Source: Chionis minor (taxonomy: Eukaryota; Chordata; Aves; Charadriiformes; Chionididae). From it: 64,000 bases of DNA. Position 1 is the first letter of the stretch, and every line of letters starts with the position of its first letter. Positions 1 through 11,573 of the stretch are shown piece by piece. The stretch covers positions 8,356-72,355 of the forward strand of contig VZSF01009132.1 in assembly GCA_013398295.1 (NCBI GenBank). Direction: 5' to 3'. Position numbers and translations under genes: made by a program. The notes beneath the pieces are model-generated. The model made no database searches. It was not told the DNA's origin and was given only the letters and a program-made list of their open reading frames with translations.

Positions 1-74
1 CCGAGGGGAAGCGCCCCCCCAACACGGGTGCCCGCCTGTGGGGCAGGGTGCGCAGCAAGCTGCTCCGGCAGAAG
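1..74 (+). CDS. ABR: Possible alternative first (or internal) coding exon of ABR, cut by the window edge
   Basis: Reading from base 3 gives an open stretch of 24 codons ending RLWGRVRSKLLRQK, directly followed by a GT dinucleotide at 75-76 (AAG then GTGCCT, a weak donor). The exon ends in phase 0, and the next certain ABR exon at 4518 also begins in phase 0 with LDPQ, so the two can be joined in frame. This peptide is absent from the full-length ABR protein as I remember it, where the residues before LDPQ are the end of the C2 domain (MGKGQIQ). I infer an alternative 5' exon giving a short, basic, amphipathic N-terminus in front of the RhoGAP domain. The start codon would lie outside the window. 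The alternative is a chance open frame in GC-rich intronic DNA. Confidence 0.45.
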
Positions 75-3000
75 GTGCCTCTCGGGGTGCGCGGGGGGAT
101 GGCCGGGGGGACGGGACACAGCGGCGAGGGGCCGGTGGCGGGCACCGAACTGGGCACTGGGATGGCTTCGCCGTCTCGCCGGGCTCTGCCGTGTGGGGCG
201 GCTCTAGCTTTTTGGCCGGTGGCTTTGTGGGGTGTGGGGGACTCTGATATGGGGGGGGGGAGGGCCGAAGTCTGTGGGGTCCGTGCGTGGAACAGGGAGA
301 TTGTTTGGGTGCTTTTGGGAGCTCTTGAAGCAGTTGTCAGCCTGCGGGGTGCTTGTTTCCCTTCTTCCCTCCTTCCCTCTCCCTCTGTGCGCCGGGGGGC
401 CTGAGCCGTTTGTGCTGGGGGGTCCTGTGGAGGAGGGGGAGCTCCCTGCCCTGGCCGAGACTGGGCTCCTGGGATGCTGCAGCACCCAGTGCCTGCACAC
501 CCCCTCTCACTAGGGTGCTGCTTTGTTTGCAGCTCACCTACCCTGGGTCCATCCAGGCTTCCCCCAGTTTGCAGCCGTGTTGCAGCCCCATCAGCTGGTG
601 CTGCCCATCTTTGGGAGAAAACAGAGGGTAGGAGTGGGCAACGGAGGTGACAAGGGAGGGGGACAGCAACATCGCAGGCTGTCCCAGAGCCCCTGCAATC
701 TCACGGGGGGCTCCAGGGGTTTCCCTTCCACAGGGTCCCCCTGCATGGGGAGCTGCTGGCTCAGGGCTCGGCTGCGACCGCGGGCAAGAGCTGCCTGGGC
801 ACGTGGGGTTCGGTTTGGCAGCCGCGGGGCCGGGGTTTGCTCGGCGGCAGGGCTGCCGGCGCAGCAGTGGGGCTGCCTGTGACGCAGTGGCATTAACCTC
901 AATTCTGTGCCGCCGCCGCTGCTCCCGCAGAGGGGATTAAGGGGCGGCGAGGGTTGTGCGAGGAAGCTGCCTGGCGGCTGCCTCCGGCTGTTGCTGGATC
1001 AAAACATTGTAGGGGGTTTTGTTTCCCAGCCCCACGCGTCCCCACTGCAGCCACCGGCTTCCCCGCTTGCTAAGGACTGGGAGCACTGGGGCTGCAGGGA
1101 CAGGATGTGGCTCCAGCTGGTCTGTGCGTGGTCTCGGTGTGCTGTGGGTGCCTGCTGCGTCTCAGGTCGCTTTCAGACAGGGCTGCAAATCACTGCTTTT
1201 TGGGGGGCTGTGCTTTGCCACTGACAGCGTTTGCTGCTGTGGGGGCTATTCTGCCCTGCTCCCTGGGGAGGGAGCTGCCGGCGCAGGGGTCTGGTGGGAG
1301 CATCTCCCCACTGGAGCCAGGGCAGCCGAGGGACGCCAGGCCAGCGTGTCCATGGGTGCCGCGCTGATGGGAAACAACCCTGGTTGTAGCAGCTCTCCCA
1401 GGATGTGGCGGAGAAGGCTTCACCGGCTGAGTCACCGGTTTGCTCCCGATGGCTTCACCTCAGGATGACAGTTGGGTGACCTCATGGGTGTGAGGCACAA
1501 GGAAGGGACAGGGATGTGCCCAGCCTGGCAGCCCCTGTCCTGCTGCAGCATCCCAGCACTCAGGTCCCTGGAGAGCTGCCACGAGGGTTTGGAGCCATCC
1601 CAGGTCCTCATCTGAGAGCACCGGGGATCTGGTGCTGCCTGGGTCTGTCTCGGCTGCTGCTGCCTGCACAGGAGCTGTATGCATGGCGCACAGCCCGGAG
1701 GTGCCTTGAGGACAGAATCCCAGGATGTGGCCTTGTCCCTTTTTGTCCAGAGTGCCCCCACGTGCGAGACAAGCAGCAGGCAGGGGCTGCGGGGCACAAG
1801 CACCAGCAGGACTGGGGGGTCCCTCTGTCCCTGGGCCCCTGCCCAGGACACACGGAGCTTTGCAGCGCTGTCAGGATGCTCATCGCCTGCCATGCTGCCA
1901 CCTTCCTCTCTGCAGCCAGGGGCCTCATCCTACAAGCAAGCACCTTCAGCTAATTTGGGAAAGGAGGATGTTGGCACGTGCCTATAGCTGGGACCAGTGG
2001 GTGTTTTACCTTGCTGTGGATGACAGTGGCACCGCAGCGGATGCTGGCCCGGGCACAGATGCCACACCGCTGCCTAGAGTCCCCTGAGACACAGGAGGGA
2101 GCCGCCCAGAGAGTTGATGACCCAGCTGAGCCGTTTCCCTGGGTGCAGGCTGGCATTTGAAGCTGGTTGAGCGCCGAGCTGCCAGAGATGCCTGGGACAG
2201 CAGCGTGTCACTTGTGCCATCCTGCACTGTGCTGGCAGGGAGGCTGTTCCCTGGGACTCCCTGGGGCTCCCTGGCCAGCAGTTTCCCCCCAGCCCGGGAC
2301 GTCCCTGCATTGTGCTGGAGAAGGCAGCTCCCTTTGGAGCAAAAGGAGATGGTGGTGGTAGCTGAGATGGGGTGTTTGCCAGCACTGTGTGGGCAGGAGA
2401 TGCCTCTGGCACTGTGGGTGGATGCTCCCATCCGTCCTCCCACGCCTGGAGATGAAGCATTGGCCATGGCTTTGCTTCCTGCGGGGAGTGGGCAGTGTGG
2501 CAGTGCTGCCTGCTGTGTGGAGTGCCAGGGGGAAGGGCTGGAGGAGAGCCAGGGCTGGGCCACAGCCAGTGCCCCACGGGTGCACAGGGACCTGCCCGAG
2601 CTGCAAGGGAGCTCAGGACGGTGGCGCCAGCTGAACTAGCCCAAATCTGGGGCCGTGCCAGCTGCTGCGGGAAGCTGGATGTGGACAATTTTGCCCAACC
2701 TGAGGCAAGCGGCTGGGGAAAGGCGGCGTGCTCAGGGTAAGGTCCATGGCGCTGGTGGCAGCCAACCTGGCTTTTATTAAAGCTTTCTTCAGATTCCTGC
2801 TAAAGCCCTTCCAGATGTGAGCTGACAGGGCCATCAGAGCCGGGGGCACCCGGAGGACAGGGATAGGGAAGGCATATGTGGTGCTTGCAATTAAACCTGT
2901 ACTGCGAAGGCGGATGGCCCGTGGCTCCTGACGCGCCGGGAGGCGAAAGGCTTCACTGCTGCTGCCACTGGCTGGGGCTCACAGCGTTGGCTGCTGCCAT

Positions 3001-4517
3001 GAGCCAGACTGGGCTGTGCAGGGAAAAGGGATGAAAGCTCCCTGGGACAGGCAGTGTTGTGTTGATATTGGCCGTGGTGGGTACGTGGCAGTGCCAGCCA
3101 TGTCTGGCCTCGGGTGCTGTGGGGGGATCCAGCACTGGTTGGGGGAACATAGGAGCTTGGAGTGGCAGGGCTGGGGTTGGCGATGGTCTGGCTGCAGCCT
3201 CATGATCCTGGTGTCCAAACCTGCTGCAGGCCCCCATGGGAGCCCAGGGCAGCTGCAGCCTTCCTCCTCCTCTTCCTCCTCCTCCCTCTCACCCTGTTGC
3301 CCTCCTCATCAGCTGCAGGGCTGGTGGGGAGGAGGTGGCGTGGTTCTTACTGGGCTCTCCCGTGGGCTGAGGTGCTGGGGAGGGCTCCATGTCAGGAGCC
3401 GTTCCTGGACCACGCCGGAGACCACAGCATTTCCTGTGGCACCACGGCTGCTGGAGGAGCTGCTCGGGCTCACCAGGGCATGGGGCTGAGCGTGATGCCA
3501 TGGTGCTGGGTCAGTGCTGAGAACCAGGGCAGCTCAAGCCTGTCCTCGGGATCGGGTCTTGGTGTCCAAGAAGGGACATGAGGGACCCCAGGGTCCCTCT
3601 CTTCATGACGTGTGTTGGCTTCACAGGCAGCCAGAGGCTGGGGCAGGGGAATGGCAGCTCCGTGGCTGGAGCAGCGGCTCTGAACATCTTTGCGCTCGCC
3701 CGGAGCATCTCCCGACCCAGCAGCTGTAGGAAACTCCCATGTCCTTGAGGAGTGACGCCGCGTGTTTGGCATGAGACTCGCCTGGCAGCTGCGTGCATGT
3801 GGCCCTGAGAGCCACCCCCCGCACCCGCCAGCTCCCATATCCCATCCCCTTCCCCGAGGGGACATTAGTGCCGGGTTCTGCCCTGCTGCCCACCCCGTGC
3901 ATTACAGGGATCGATGGGGCTGGATCGATACCACCAGCCGGGGACCCAAAAGCCCCAAAAGGCAATTGTGGCTTTTCCTGCCCAGCCCGGGGGCTCAGCG
4001 CCTGCCACGGCACGTGCTGGGACCTTGGGAACGCCAGCACCTCGCTGCTGTGGCCGGGCGCCGGGGCAGCGTCACCAAGTCCCCTGCTAGCCCCAAAGCC
4101 AGAAATAGTGGAGCCTGTCATTCCCAGGGGTTATAAATAGCCTTGGCTATGGGGAGATGTTGTTTTTCTGCATGGAAAACGCTGCCCTAGTTCTGTTTCA
4201 TCAATCTGCTGCCAGAAATAGTCCTGATTTCTTGGAAATTTCTTACCGCTCGGGTGTGGGTTATAGTGCTGCCTTGCAGGGGCTCGGAGAGGGACCAGGC
4301 ACAGAGGCTGAGCGCACCCAGCGTTGGGGCATGGCCGGAGGGACCCCAGACCTTCCCCTCTCCATCCTCCAGCCACGGGCAGCACGTTGCCAGGGAAGAG
4401 CATGTCCTGTGCCCAACACTGCAGCTCAGGGGCTTCGGGGGTCGCCGGGCTGGGGTGGCAGCAGGGCTGGCATGGGGCTGCGTCCCGGCAGAGCTCACGC
4501 ACCGTCTCTCCCTGCAG
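75..4517 (+). other. ABR: ABR intron, GC-rich
   Basis: This 4.4 kb lies upstream of the first certain ABR exon. It is GC-rich and full of long chance open frames on both strands, none of which resembles a known protein or carries paired splice sites in phase. A pyrimidine-rich TCC-repeat stretch lies near 3260-3300. The acceptor is CTCTCCCTGCAG at 4506-4517. I see no other gene here. Confidence 0.7.
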
Positions 4518-4577
4518 CTGGACCCGCAGGCCGTGCAGACGAAGAACTGGCACATGGACGTGATTGAGATGAACGGG
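4518..4577 (+). CDS. ABR: ABR exon: end of C2 domain
   Basis: Twenty codons, phase 0 to 0, reading [20 protein letters not shown]. The acceptor is CCCTGCAG and the donor GGGGTAAGC. Human ABR has [20 protein letters not shown] here, from memory. Confidence 0.95.
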
Positions 4578-7500
4578 GTAAGCGGGGCCACAGGGGCCCA
4601 CAGGCCCTCGCTTTGATTGCAGCCCCTTCCCCGGGGCTGTGCTGTGCCACGCGGAGGTGACAGGCCAGGGCCAGGCTGCTGGGACTCAGCCCCTGTCTCC
4701 CGCAGATCAAGGTGGAGTTCTCCATGAAGTTCACGAGCAGAGACATGAGCCTGAAGAGGACCCCATCCAAAAAGCAGACTGGTGTCTTCGGGGTCAAAAT
4801 CAGCGTCGTGACAAAGTACGTGCAGGGCTGGGGTGGGGGGCGGGGAACTGATCTGCTCTGGGGTTGCACTGTGTCCCCTTGCTCCATTCTTGCACCATGT
4901 CCCCTTGCTCCCACCAACACCGGAGAGCTCGGCTTTTGCTCTCTCCTGGAACTTGCCCGTTCCTTCACCAGCCCCCTCCCACCCAGCATGCCTGTTCCGC
5001 CCCTGGCCCAGGGTTTTCAGGGCTGGGCTGGCCACCACGGGGGTCCGCTGGGAATCTTTGCTCACGCCTCCACTTTCCGAGCCAGGCGTGAGCGCTCCAA
5101 GGTGCCTTACATCGTGCGCCAGTGCATCGAGGAGGTGGAGAAGAGGGGCATTGAAGAAGTCGGCATTTACAGGATCTCTGGTGTCGCCACTGACATCCAG
5201 GCATTGAAAGCTGTCTTTGATGCAAGTGAGTGTCCTTGGGGATGGCCGCCCTTTGCATCACATTCTCCTGGGAGACCTGCCCGGCCCCCTGCCCTGCAAG
5301 CCCAGGGTCTGGTTATTGCACTACATGTGTGCAAAAGGTGCTGGTGTGCCCAGGAAGGGGCTGGGGGTGAGGAGGAGGGTGTAGCTGGGAAATAAAATGC
5401 CCAGAGGTCCCAGCCTTGTTTGTGCCGTGGTGTCTCAGAGCTGCCGCCGCGCCTGGCTGGCTCCTGGGAGACACTGAGTCAGGGCAATGTTGCAAATGGA
5501 TTTGCAAATTGTTCCGCATCCCGTTGCCCAGCCAGGCGGGAACTGCTCTGCTCTTCCCAACCCCAGCCTGGCTAAATGGGGCTGTGGACTGGGAGTGCTG
5601 TCCCTGCCCTCCAGCCGGCAGCCTGCCTGGATAGCTGGGGTGGCACGGGGCGGGCTGAGGGGCAGAAGGCATCACGTGTGGGTGCTCTCTGGACAGATAA
5701 CAAGGACATCCTGGTCATGCTGAGCGACATGGACATCAATGCCATCGCCGGCACGCTGAAGCTGTACTTCCGCGAGCTGCCCGAGCCCCTGCTCACTGAC
5801 AGACTCTACCCCGCCTTCATGGAGGGGATCGGTAAGGGCTCAGGGATGGGGAAGGGGTTGGCATCCAGGCATGGCTCTGTTTGGCATTGCCTGTTCTGGG
5901 ATGGGACAGTCCTGGGGGGCCTTCCCAGCTCGGCCCACTCGATCCAGGCTGTCCTTGTCAGCTGCACGGCAGCTGAGGGCTCGTGGGGCTGCTCCCCAGA
6001 GCCCTGTGGGCAGGGCTGGCTGCTCACACACTGGCTGCCGGGAAGCATCTGGCCATGGTGGGTCCTGCTGCTGCATGAGATTTCACCAGCCCCTGTCCTG
6101 AGCTCTCTCCCTCCTTGTCTCCAGCCCTCTCAGATCCTGCTGCCAAGGAGAACTGCATGATGCACCTTCTCCGCTCGCTGCCTGACCCCAACCTCATCAC
6201 CTTCCTCTTCCTGCTGGAGCACTTGAAAAGGTAACAGCTCGGCTTGCGGCTCCGGGGGACTGCCCAGCGCAGGCAGGAGGTGCAGGATGGGTCTGTCTCA
6301 CCGCTTTGCTGTGGGGATGGGACGTGAGCAGAGTTAGAGCCGCTCTCTGATTCCTGTGGTGCCTGCATGGCCACGGGCTGATCCCAGACTGGAGGCAGAT
6401 GGTGCTGTGCTGGTGCAGAGCAGGGCTGCAGGTGGCAGTCGGGGCCACCAACAGTGGCTCAGTGCTGGGCAGGTGGCAGAATGGCCCCTTCCCCTCCCAG
6501 CCCCTCCAAGAGGGGGCAGCCGCAGGTGTGTCCCCCCTGTCCTGTCTCCCCGGCTCCAGCATGTTTGCTGTGGTCTTGGCCAGACCTGTTTAGACTGGGA
6601 CCCAGCATGCCATGAGTCCCTTTGGCTGATGTCAGTGTTGGCTTCCCACGGCTCCTCTCTGCAGGCCCTGTAGGATGCTGGAGAGGTCTTGGAGCCGTTC
6701 TGCCCCACAGAGCACCCCCGGTGCACCCACAGTGCCAGCGGGGATTGCGCAGTGCACAGCCGTTGATGCGCGTCAGCTCTGCAGGGAGAAAATGTCCTCT
6801 GGCAGGATGCAGCTCTTGGCTGCTGCAGCCGGTGTGCAGCTGGTTGGACGAGATGTCCGCAGGGAGCAGCTGGCCTTGGCGCAGGACAGGGAATCAACTG
6901 GGAGCTGTGCAGTGTCCCCCTTAGCGGGCAAACTGCGTGCTGCGTCCCTTCCCACCAGTCCAGCGGTAGACCCTGCAAAACAAGGTGCAGTAATCCTTGT
7001 AATTTGTCTGCAGTGGGTGGCGAAAACCCAGGGACAATCAGCTCTGCGGACATGTCCCAAAGCTGCAGGTGATGCCCCATGCCACTCGTCCCGGGGCGAG
7101 TGCAGCGATATGTGGTTCGCTGAGGTTCATCTTGGCCCAGATAAAGCCTATTCAAACCTGGGGACGGACAGTTCTGGGGCTTGCTGGGGCCCTGAAACCC
7201 GTGGAGGGCCCTGGGCTGTGGGGAGGGCGGCAGCGCAGCACCCAGAGCCTGGCTGGAGCTGGCCACAAGTTTGGGACCAGGGCTCATGTTACTTGCATCA
7301 CGAAGTGGTTGGGGTTTTTTTCCTCTGGTTTGGCTAAAACCAAACAGAAAAAGTGATTGATGCTGGGGGGTGGGGAAGGAAAAATCCATTTCCATCCTGA
7401 GAACCGGGCACAGCCAGTTCCTACATCTGCTCCCCTGGCCGGGGCTCAACCGTGCAGCCTGTGCCGGCAGCACAGCTGCCTCCTAACATGGCAATGTTGT

Positions 7501-8336
7501 GGCCACGGTTCCCTCGGTGCGGGCTGGCTGGGGTCCTGTGGGGTCAGAGGGGTATGGAGCCTTGTGGGGAGTGGGTGTGGGGGAGCATGGGCTGGTGCGG
7601 AGCTCCCTGTACCCCGTCGAGGCTCGGGAAGCGCGGAGGCTCCGCAGCACATAAGCAAGCGAGGGCTTGGTCGCTGCCACATCACACCCAGGGCTCCCGG
7701 CCAGGCCCGGCGGCTCCGGCGGAGGCCGTGAAGGGGGCAGAGCTCCCTGCCCTGCACCTGGGTTTGCCGGGGGCCATGAAGGGCAATGGCAAGCCAGAGG
7801 TGTCCCGCTGGGACTGGGAGAAGGGCGATCAGCACTCACCCCCCCTGCATCACCCATGGCTGCCCCACTCCAGAGCAGCATTAGGGGCTCACGCTCTGTC
7901 TCCCCCCCATACCCCACAGGGTAGCTGAAAAGGAGCCTATCAACAAAATGTCTCTCCACAACCTGGCCACAGTCTTCGGGCCGACACTGCTGAGACCTTC
8001 AGAGGTGGAGAGCAAGGCACACCTCACCCTGGCCTCCGACATCTGGTCTCACGATGTGATGGCCCAGGTAAGAGCTGTGCTGGCAGCGTGGGGCAGCAGC
8101 ACCCCCGGGGTGGGGAGCGGAGGGGTTTACCTGCCTGTCTGGGTACATTTGTCACTCTTTGCCGGATGTGGCTGCACAGGGGACAAGCTGGGAACTGGCA
8201 GTTCTGCCCCTTTCTGGCCTAACATCCCCTCATTTGCCTGCTACAGGTCCAGGTCCTTCTCTACTACCTGCAGCATCCTCCCATCTCCTTCACCGAGCTG
8301 AAACGCAACACGCTTTACTTCTCCACGGACGTGTAG
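4518..8336 (+). CDS. ABR: ABR, RhoGEF/RhoGAP regulator, 3' coding part (7 exons: 4518-4577, 4706-4815, 5086-5225, 5697-5831, 6125-6230, 7920-8067, 8247-8336)
   Basis: ABR is a cytoplasmic relative of BCR with DH-PH, C2 and RhoGAP domains; its GAP domain switches off Rac and Cdc42 by stimulating GTP hydrolysis. The seven exons total 789 nt, encoding 262 residues plus stop, and all junction phases agree. The first two exons encode the end of the C2 domain and the linker ([11 protein letters not shown], then [14 protein letters not shown]). The next five encode the RhoGAP domain. The catalytic arginine finger is in GIYRISG (codon 5171-5173), followed by [12 protein letters not shown] and the [13 protein letters not shown] helix. 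The C-terminus TLYFSTDV identifies ABR rather than BCR, which ends FSTEV, and could bind PDZ domains. DH and PH exons lie upstream of the window. Identity is from remembered family sequence; no search was run. Confidence 0.97.
4706..4815 (+). CDS. ABR: ABR exon: C2-RhoGAP linker
   Basis: Starts after CCCGCAG with IKVEFSMKF and ends in ACA AA before donor GTACGTG, leaving two bases of a Lys codon completed by the next exon. It contains the basic stretch [18 protein letters not shown] shared by ABR and BCR. Confidence 0.95.
5086..5225 (+). CDS. ABR: ABR exon: start of RhoGAP domain with arginine finger
   Basis: Completes Lys and reads [20 protein letters not shown], then [20 protein letters not shown]. 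The Arg codon at 5171-5173 is the expected catalytic arginine finger. Ends GCA A before donor GTGAGT. Confidence 0.96.
5697..5831 (+). CDS. ABR: ABR exon: RhoGAP core
   Basis: Follows acceptor GGACAG and reads [20 protein letters not shown], then [18 protein letters not shown] and [17 protein letters not shown] is the conserved RhoGAP block. Donor G|GTAAGG. The phase is 1 at both ends of the exon. Confidence 0.96.
6125..6230 (+). CDS. ABR: ABR exon: RhoGAP helices
   Basis: Reads [20 protein letters not shown], then [15 protein letters not shown]. Acceptor TGTCTCCAG, donor AG|GTAACAG. Confidence 0.96.
6231..7919 (+). other. ABR: ABR intron, 1.7 kb
   Basis: GC-rich intron between two certain RhoGAP exons. 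Its long open frames (a + strand 220-codon frame at 6675-7337 and a - strand 379-codon frame at 6334-7473) have no recognisable domains and no splice signals in phase; I treat them as chance. Confidence 0.8.
7920..8067 (+). CDS. ABR: ABR exon: Rho[14 protein letters not shown] helix
   Basis: Begins after CCCCACAG, completes Arg, and reads [20 protein letters not shown], then [29 protein letters not shown] follows. The [14 protein letters not shown] stretch is specific to ABR rather than BCR. Donor CAG|GTAAGA. Confidence 0.96.
8247..8336 (+). CDS. ABR: ABR terminal coding exon
   Basis: Follows acceptor TGCTACAG and reads [20 protein letters not shown], then NTLYFSTDV and TAG at 8334-8336. Confidence 0.97.
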   Translation, partial: VQVLLYYLQHPPISFTELKRNTLYFSTDV

Positions 8337-10243
8337 CCTGCAGAGAGAAGGCACCAGCTGCAAACGCTCCCAGCTCCCTGCTGGGGGACACGGACTGGAT
8401 CGCAGCCCCCCAGGGAGACCGGCCCGGACCCACGACGGTGCCGCCTGCAGCTCCTGTACAATTGTGTACCAGTGGCCCGGTCCCACCCCAGGTGCCGTGC
8501 CTCTCTGTAAAGTAGTCGTGTCTTATGTCCCTTCTTGTGTTCAAGAATTGTTTTTATGTATATTTGTTCGACGGAAGAGGTAGTGACTGACAAGGGCTGT
8601 GGACACAGGCTTCCCCCTTGGCTAGTTTTCTCCTGGACTCCTTTCTGCCCGCTCACTCCTACCAGGCACCCCTCGTCTCGCCCAGCTCGAAGCCTGCAGC
8701 ATCCCACCAGTGCCTGTTTCGCTGCCCAGCTCCCCTGCCCCTCGCCTGCATGTGCAGCACCGGCTCGCTTCAGAGGCTGGGGGCTCACGGGCTTCCCTCC
8801 CCGGTGATGGTGACGACCAGCTCTGCTTTGGCTTGCTGCCTGCGCAAACGTCGGACCCTGTGCCTGGATCCTGCTGCGACCCGAGCAAACCTGCAGCCAT
8901 GAGAGCAGAGGAGCGGGGTGCTGCTTCCTCCTCGCCACGTCTCTTCTGGGCGCTTTCAGGCCAGTCCCCGCTACAGCCTTATCCTGTGCTTTGCCTGTGT
9001 GCGTGTAGCATGGCGGTTACTTCCCTCGCTGTATCTCGCCTCTGAGTAGCGTTTTGGGGTAACCTGTCACACAGGGCTGGAGCGAGAGGTGCTGTGCTGG
9101 TCTTGATGCATGGCAGGCTTGAGGGACGGCCAGCCGGGCAGGTCTGCTTCTTCCGCCATGGGCTGACCCCCGGTTTGTGCTCTGGAACCGAGAGTGTCCC
9201 ATCAGGGCACACGGATCCCACAGTTTCCTCCCCAAGCAGCTCTGGCAGGGCAAGGAACAGGGTCCCAGCCGTTTCTGGACGCCTGTATCTGCCGTCGCGA
9301 GGTGCACACGCCCCTGCCAGCGCAGCACTGCCCCAAGGGCTGCCGACGCTGGCTGCGCCCTGCGGCAGAGCCTGCCGGGCACCACTGTTTCTGCCGTGGC
9401 CACGAGAACGGGGAGGTTTTTGTTTCCAGGCACCAGGCAAATGGCAGCACATGGCCCTGCCTTGGTGCCAGCCAGGCTGCCGGAGACCAGTGCTCTGTGC
9501 GGCAGCTGGACGGTCACCCAGCCTGGAAACCAGCGCAGAGGGATGGGAGGAGGAAAGCCTTTGTGGCCCTTCACTCCCAGGGGCAGAAACGCTTCGTTTG
9601 CTTTTTCTCACAAAGCAGTTGCTGCTGGGTTAGCTGTGCCCAGCCGGCTCAGGTCCATTTTAGTTAGTGGTGCCAGTTCTCCACCTCCTCAGGCTGATGG
9701 CTGGAGTTGCCACGCCATGTCCCAAGGCAGGACGGCCGCATGCCTGCACTCGCTGCCAGGCTGTGCTCTGTCTGCCAGAGCTCCTGGTGTGTTCCGCCCC
9801 CTCCCACACTCACAGGTAGGTGCTGGTACCTGTCGGGACATGAAACCTTTCGCTCTGTGAGCCGAGTCCGCGTTCTTATGGGACAAGCCCCCCCTCCCCG
9901 ATTGCGTTGGCCCTGTGCTCTCCTGTGCCAAATGGAGACGGATGAGAAGTGACCAAGCATATCCCCGCTAAGAGCGGCATTGCCTTTACCCTCCCGACTG
10001 CCAGACTGTTCCAGGTAGAGCCCGGCCGCCAGCCACTGATGCGCCAGGTATGTCCTAAGCCCCCTCCCTGGGGAAGGCAGCACCAGCCAGCCCTGCACCA
10101 GCAAAGCAACTAAAGGAGGGGAGGTCTTTCAGTCCCCCTCCAAAGGGCTCACACTCCAGACCCTGCTCCTCTTGACTACCAGCTAAACAGAAGGGAAACA
10201 GCATTGCAGAAAATAACCAGGCGTCTGTCTTGGCCCTGGACCC

Positions 10244-10249
10244 AATAAA
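10244..10249 (+). terminator. ABR: Proximal ABR poly(A) signal AATAAA
   Basis: AATAAA in CCCAATAAAGG, followed 40-70 bases later by a GT-rich stretch (TGTGTGCGTCTGATTTGTT), as expected of a downstream element. Confidence 0.5.
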
Positions 10250-10654
10250 GGAGGCCGAGTTTTAGATCTGACTGCACAACGGATCCCTGTGTGCGTCTGA
10301 TTTGTTACATGTGTCCAAGTCTCTGTCCGCGATACTGTCGTTCCAGATGGAGACTCTGTACAGCCAAATTCCCCCCTCCCCGTCCTTCCCCGGCGACAGT
10401 GGCCGGAGGCCTGGTCCACACAGCCCCGGCACAACAGGCTGCAGCCATCCCTGTGACTGGTTTTTGCTTGTCCCTACAGGAAGGAGAAGGGGGGGGGGTG
10501 GACTCTTGCAGCTACAGGTAGAATAGAACTGTTAATTAATATTTGACTTTCAAAAGTTGTTAAGGATATATTTTTGTTTGTGTTATGTTTCAATTTCTGT
10601 AGATTATAAACTTTAAATGGCTGTAAACCATGTGAGGAGAGAAAAAAAAAAGTT

Positions 10655-10660
10655 AATAAA
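10655..10660 (+). terminator. ABR: Distal ABR poly(A) signal AATAAA
   Basis: AATAAA in AGTTAATAAAAATG, preceded by a T-rich and AT-rich stretch and followed by GTGATGTTGCTGTTTGC. Likely the main 3' end because it closes the AT-rich tail of the UTR. Confidence 0.6.
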
Positions 10661-11567
10661 AATGCAAAGCCCCAATATTTGCACAAAAGGAGCCCTGTGA
10701 TGTTGCTGTTTGCACAAACTGATCACCTCGGCATCACAGCTTCTCTTTCTGTCGTGGAAATCTTGCTACTTGCACTTCAAGCCAGTGGTATAAGCACAGG
10801 CATTGTGCCAGACAATCTTTTAAGAGACATCTTATGGTTTGGGCTACATCCTTGCATTTCAGTACATTCTGGAGGAAAAAACCTGGACTGTCTGGAGCCA
10901 GCCTGTTTAATCAGCCCAGAATTACTCAAGCTTAAAATTCAGCTGACTTGCACAGCTTCCGGCTTGAGAATACTGAACAGGCACAGCAAGGCACATCAGG
11001 CGATCTGGAAACCTCATCTGATAGATCACATGGTGCCGTCTCCCCACTTCTTTCCATGTGGGAACGGGAGACAATATGCCTCCAAACTGACCACCATATC
11101 AGCCAAACCACCCTGCCAATATTGCACTTCCAGGTAAGCAAGTGCTGTCACCATTCTGGGATGTCAAACTGTGGATGCAAAGGAAGGGAAGGGGGTGGGA
11201 GAACCCCCTTTATGTGTGTGCACTGGAAGTCCTGCTGCCTCAAAAAGATAGGGCTGGGTGTTTGCCCTTGCAGAGTGGCTCAATGAAGGTTAAAATCAGC
11301 CTAACCTATTCCGAGTGTAAAAATTACCCCCTGAGATCTGAAAACAGAGCTTGGTTAGAAGAGCAAGAGGGCTAATATGAATGCAAATCAAAAAGGGTGC
11401 AGCTCCCTGAGCTAAAGAACAGATGTTTTGAGTTCAGTACCAATGCTCTGCAGAAATAATGCTTCACTTTCCCCAGCGTAACACTGGGGCACTGAGAGGT
11501 GGTACAGGGACGTGATGGGAAACAGACTGTGTGCTAAGTGAATGCCTAGTTATCTGTCTAATAGTGC

Positions 11568-11573
11568 TTTATT
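11568..11573 (-). terminator. TIMM22: Candidate distal TIMM22 poly(A) signal
   Basis: TTTATT on the plus strand, so AATAAA on the TIMM22 strand, 840 bases after its stop codon. Candidate by hexamer only. Confidence 0.3.

Larger units (their letters stand above)
8337..10680 (+). other. ABR: ABR 3' untranslated region
   Basis: No coding signal follows the ABR stop. The proximal part is GC-rich; the last 200 bases turn AT-rich (from about 10,530) before the distal poly(A) signal, as is common for a distal 3'UTR end. The exact cleavage site is not visible from sequence. Long open frames inside it, on both strands, have no recognisable product. Confidence 0.75.

Noticed and set aside
537..633. 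Possible extra ABR exon between a TTTGCAG acceptor and AGAGGGTAGG
   Set aside because: The encoded peptide does not resemble ABR, and no phase argument supports inclusion.
4187..5065. 292-codon minus-strand open frame across ABR exons
   Set aside because: Antisense to certain ABR exons, low-complexity composition, no known domain; expected by chance in GC-rich DNA.
6675..7337. 220-codon plus-strand open frame in the same intron
   Set aside because: Not flanked by phased splice sites and lies between contiguous RhoGAP exons.
6334..7473. 379-codon minus-strand open frame in an ABR intron
   Set aside because: No recognisable domain, no promoter or splice context; long frames are common in this GC-rich stretch.
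9094..9860. Overlapping 180-230-codon open frames after the ABR stop
   Set aside because: They lie in the ABR 3'UTR and have no recognisable product.
10679..11137. 152-codon plus-strand frame in the ABR-TIMM22 spacer
   Set aside because: No known domain, and it overlaps the distal ABR 3' end and spacer.
11465..11540. Possible further MIR fragment (GGGGCACTGAGAGGT)
   Set aside because: Similarity is too short and patchy to call.
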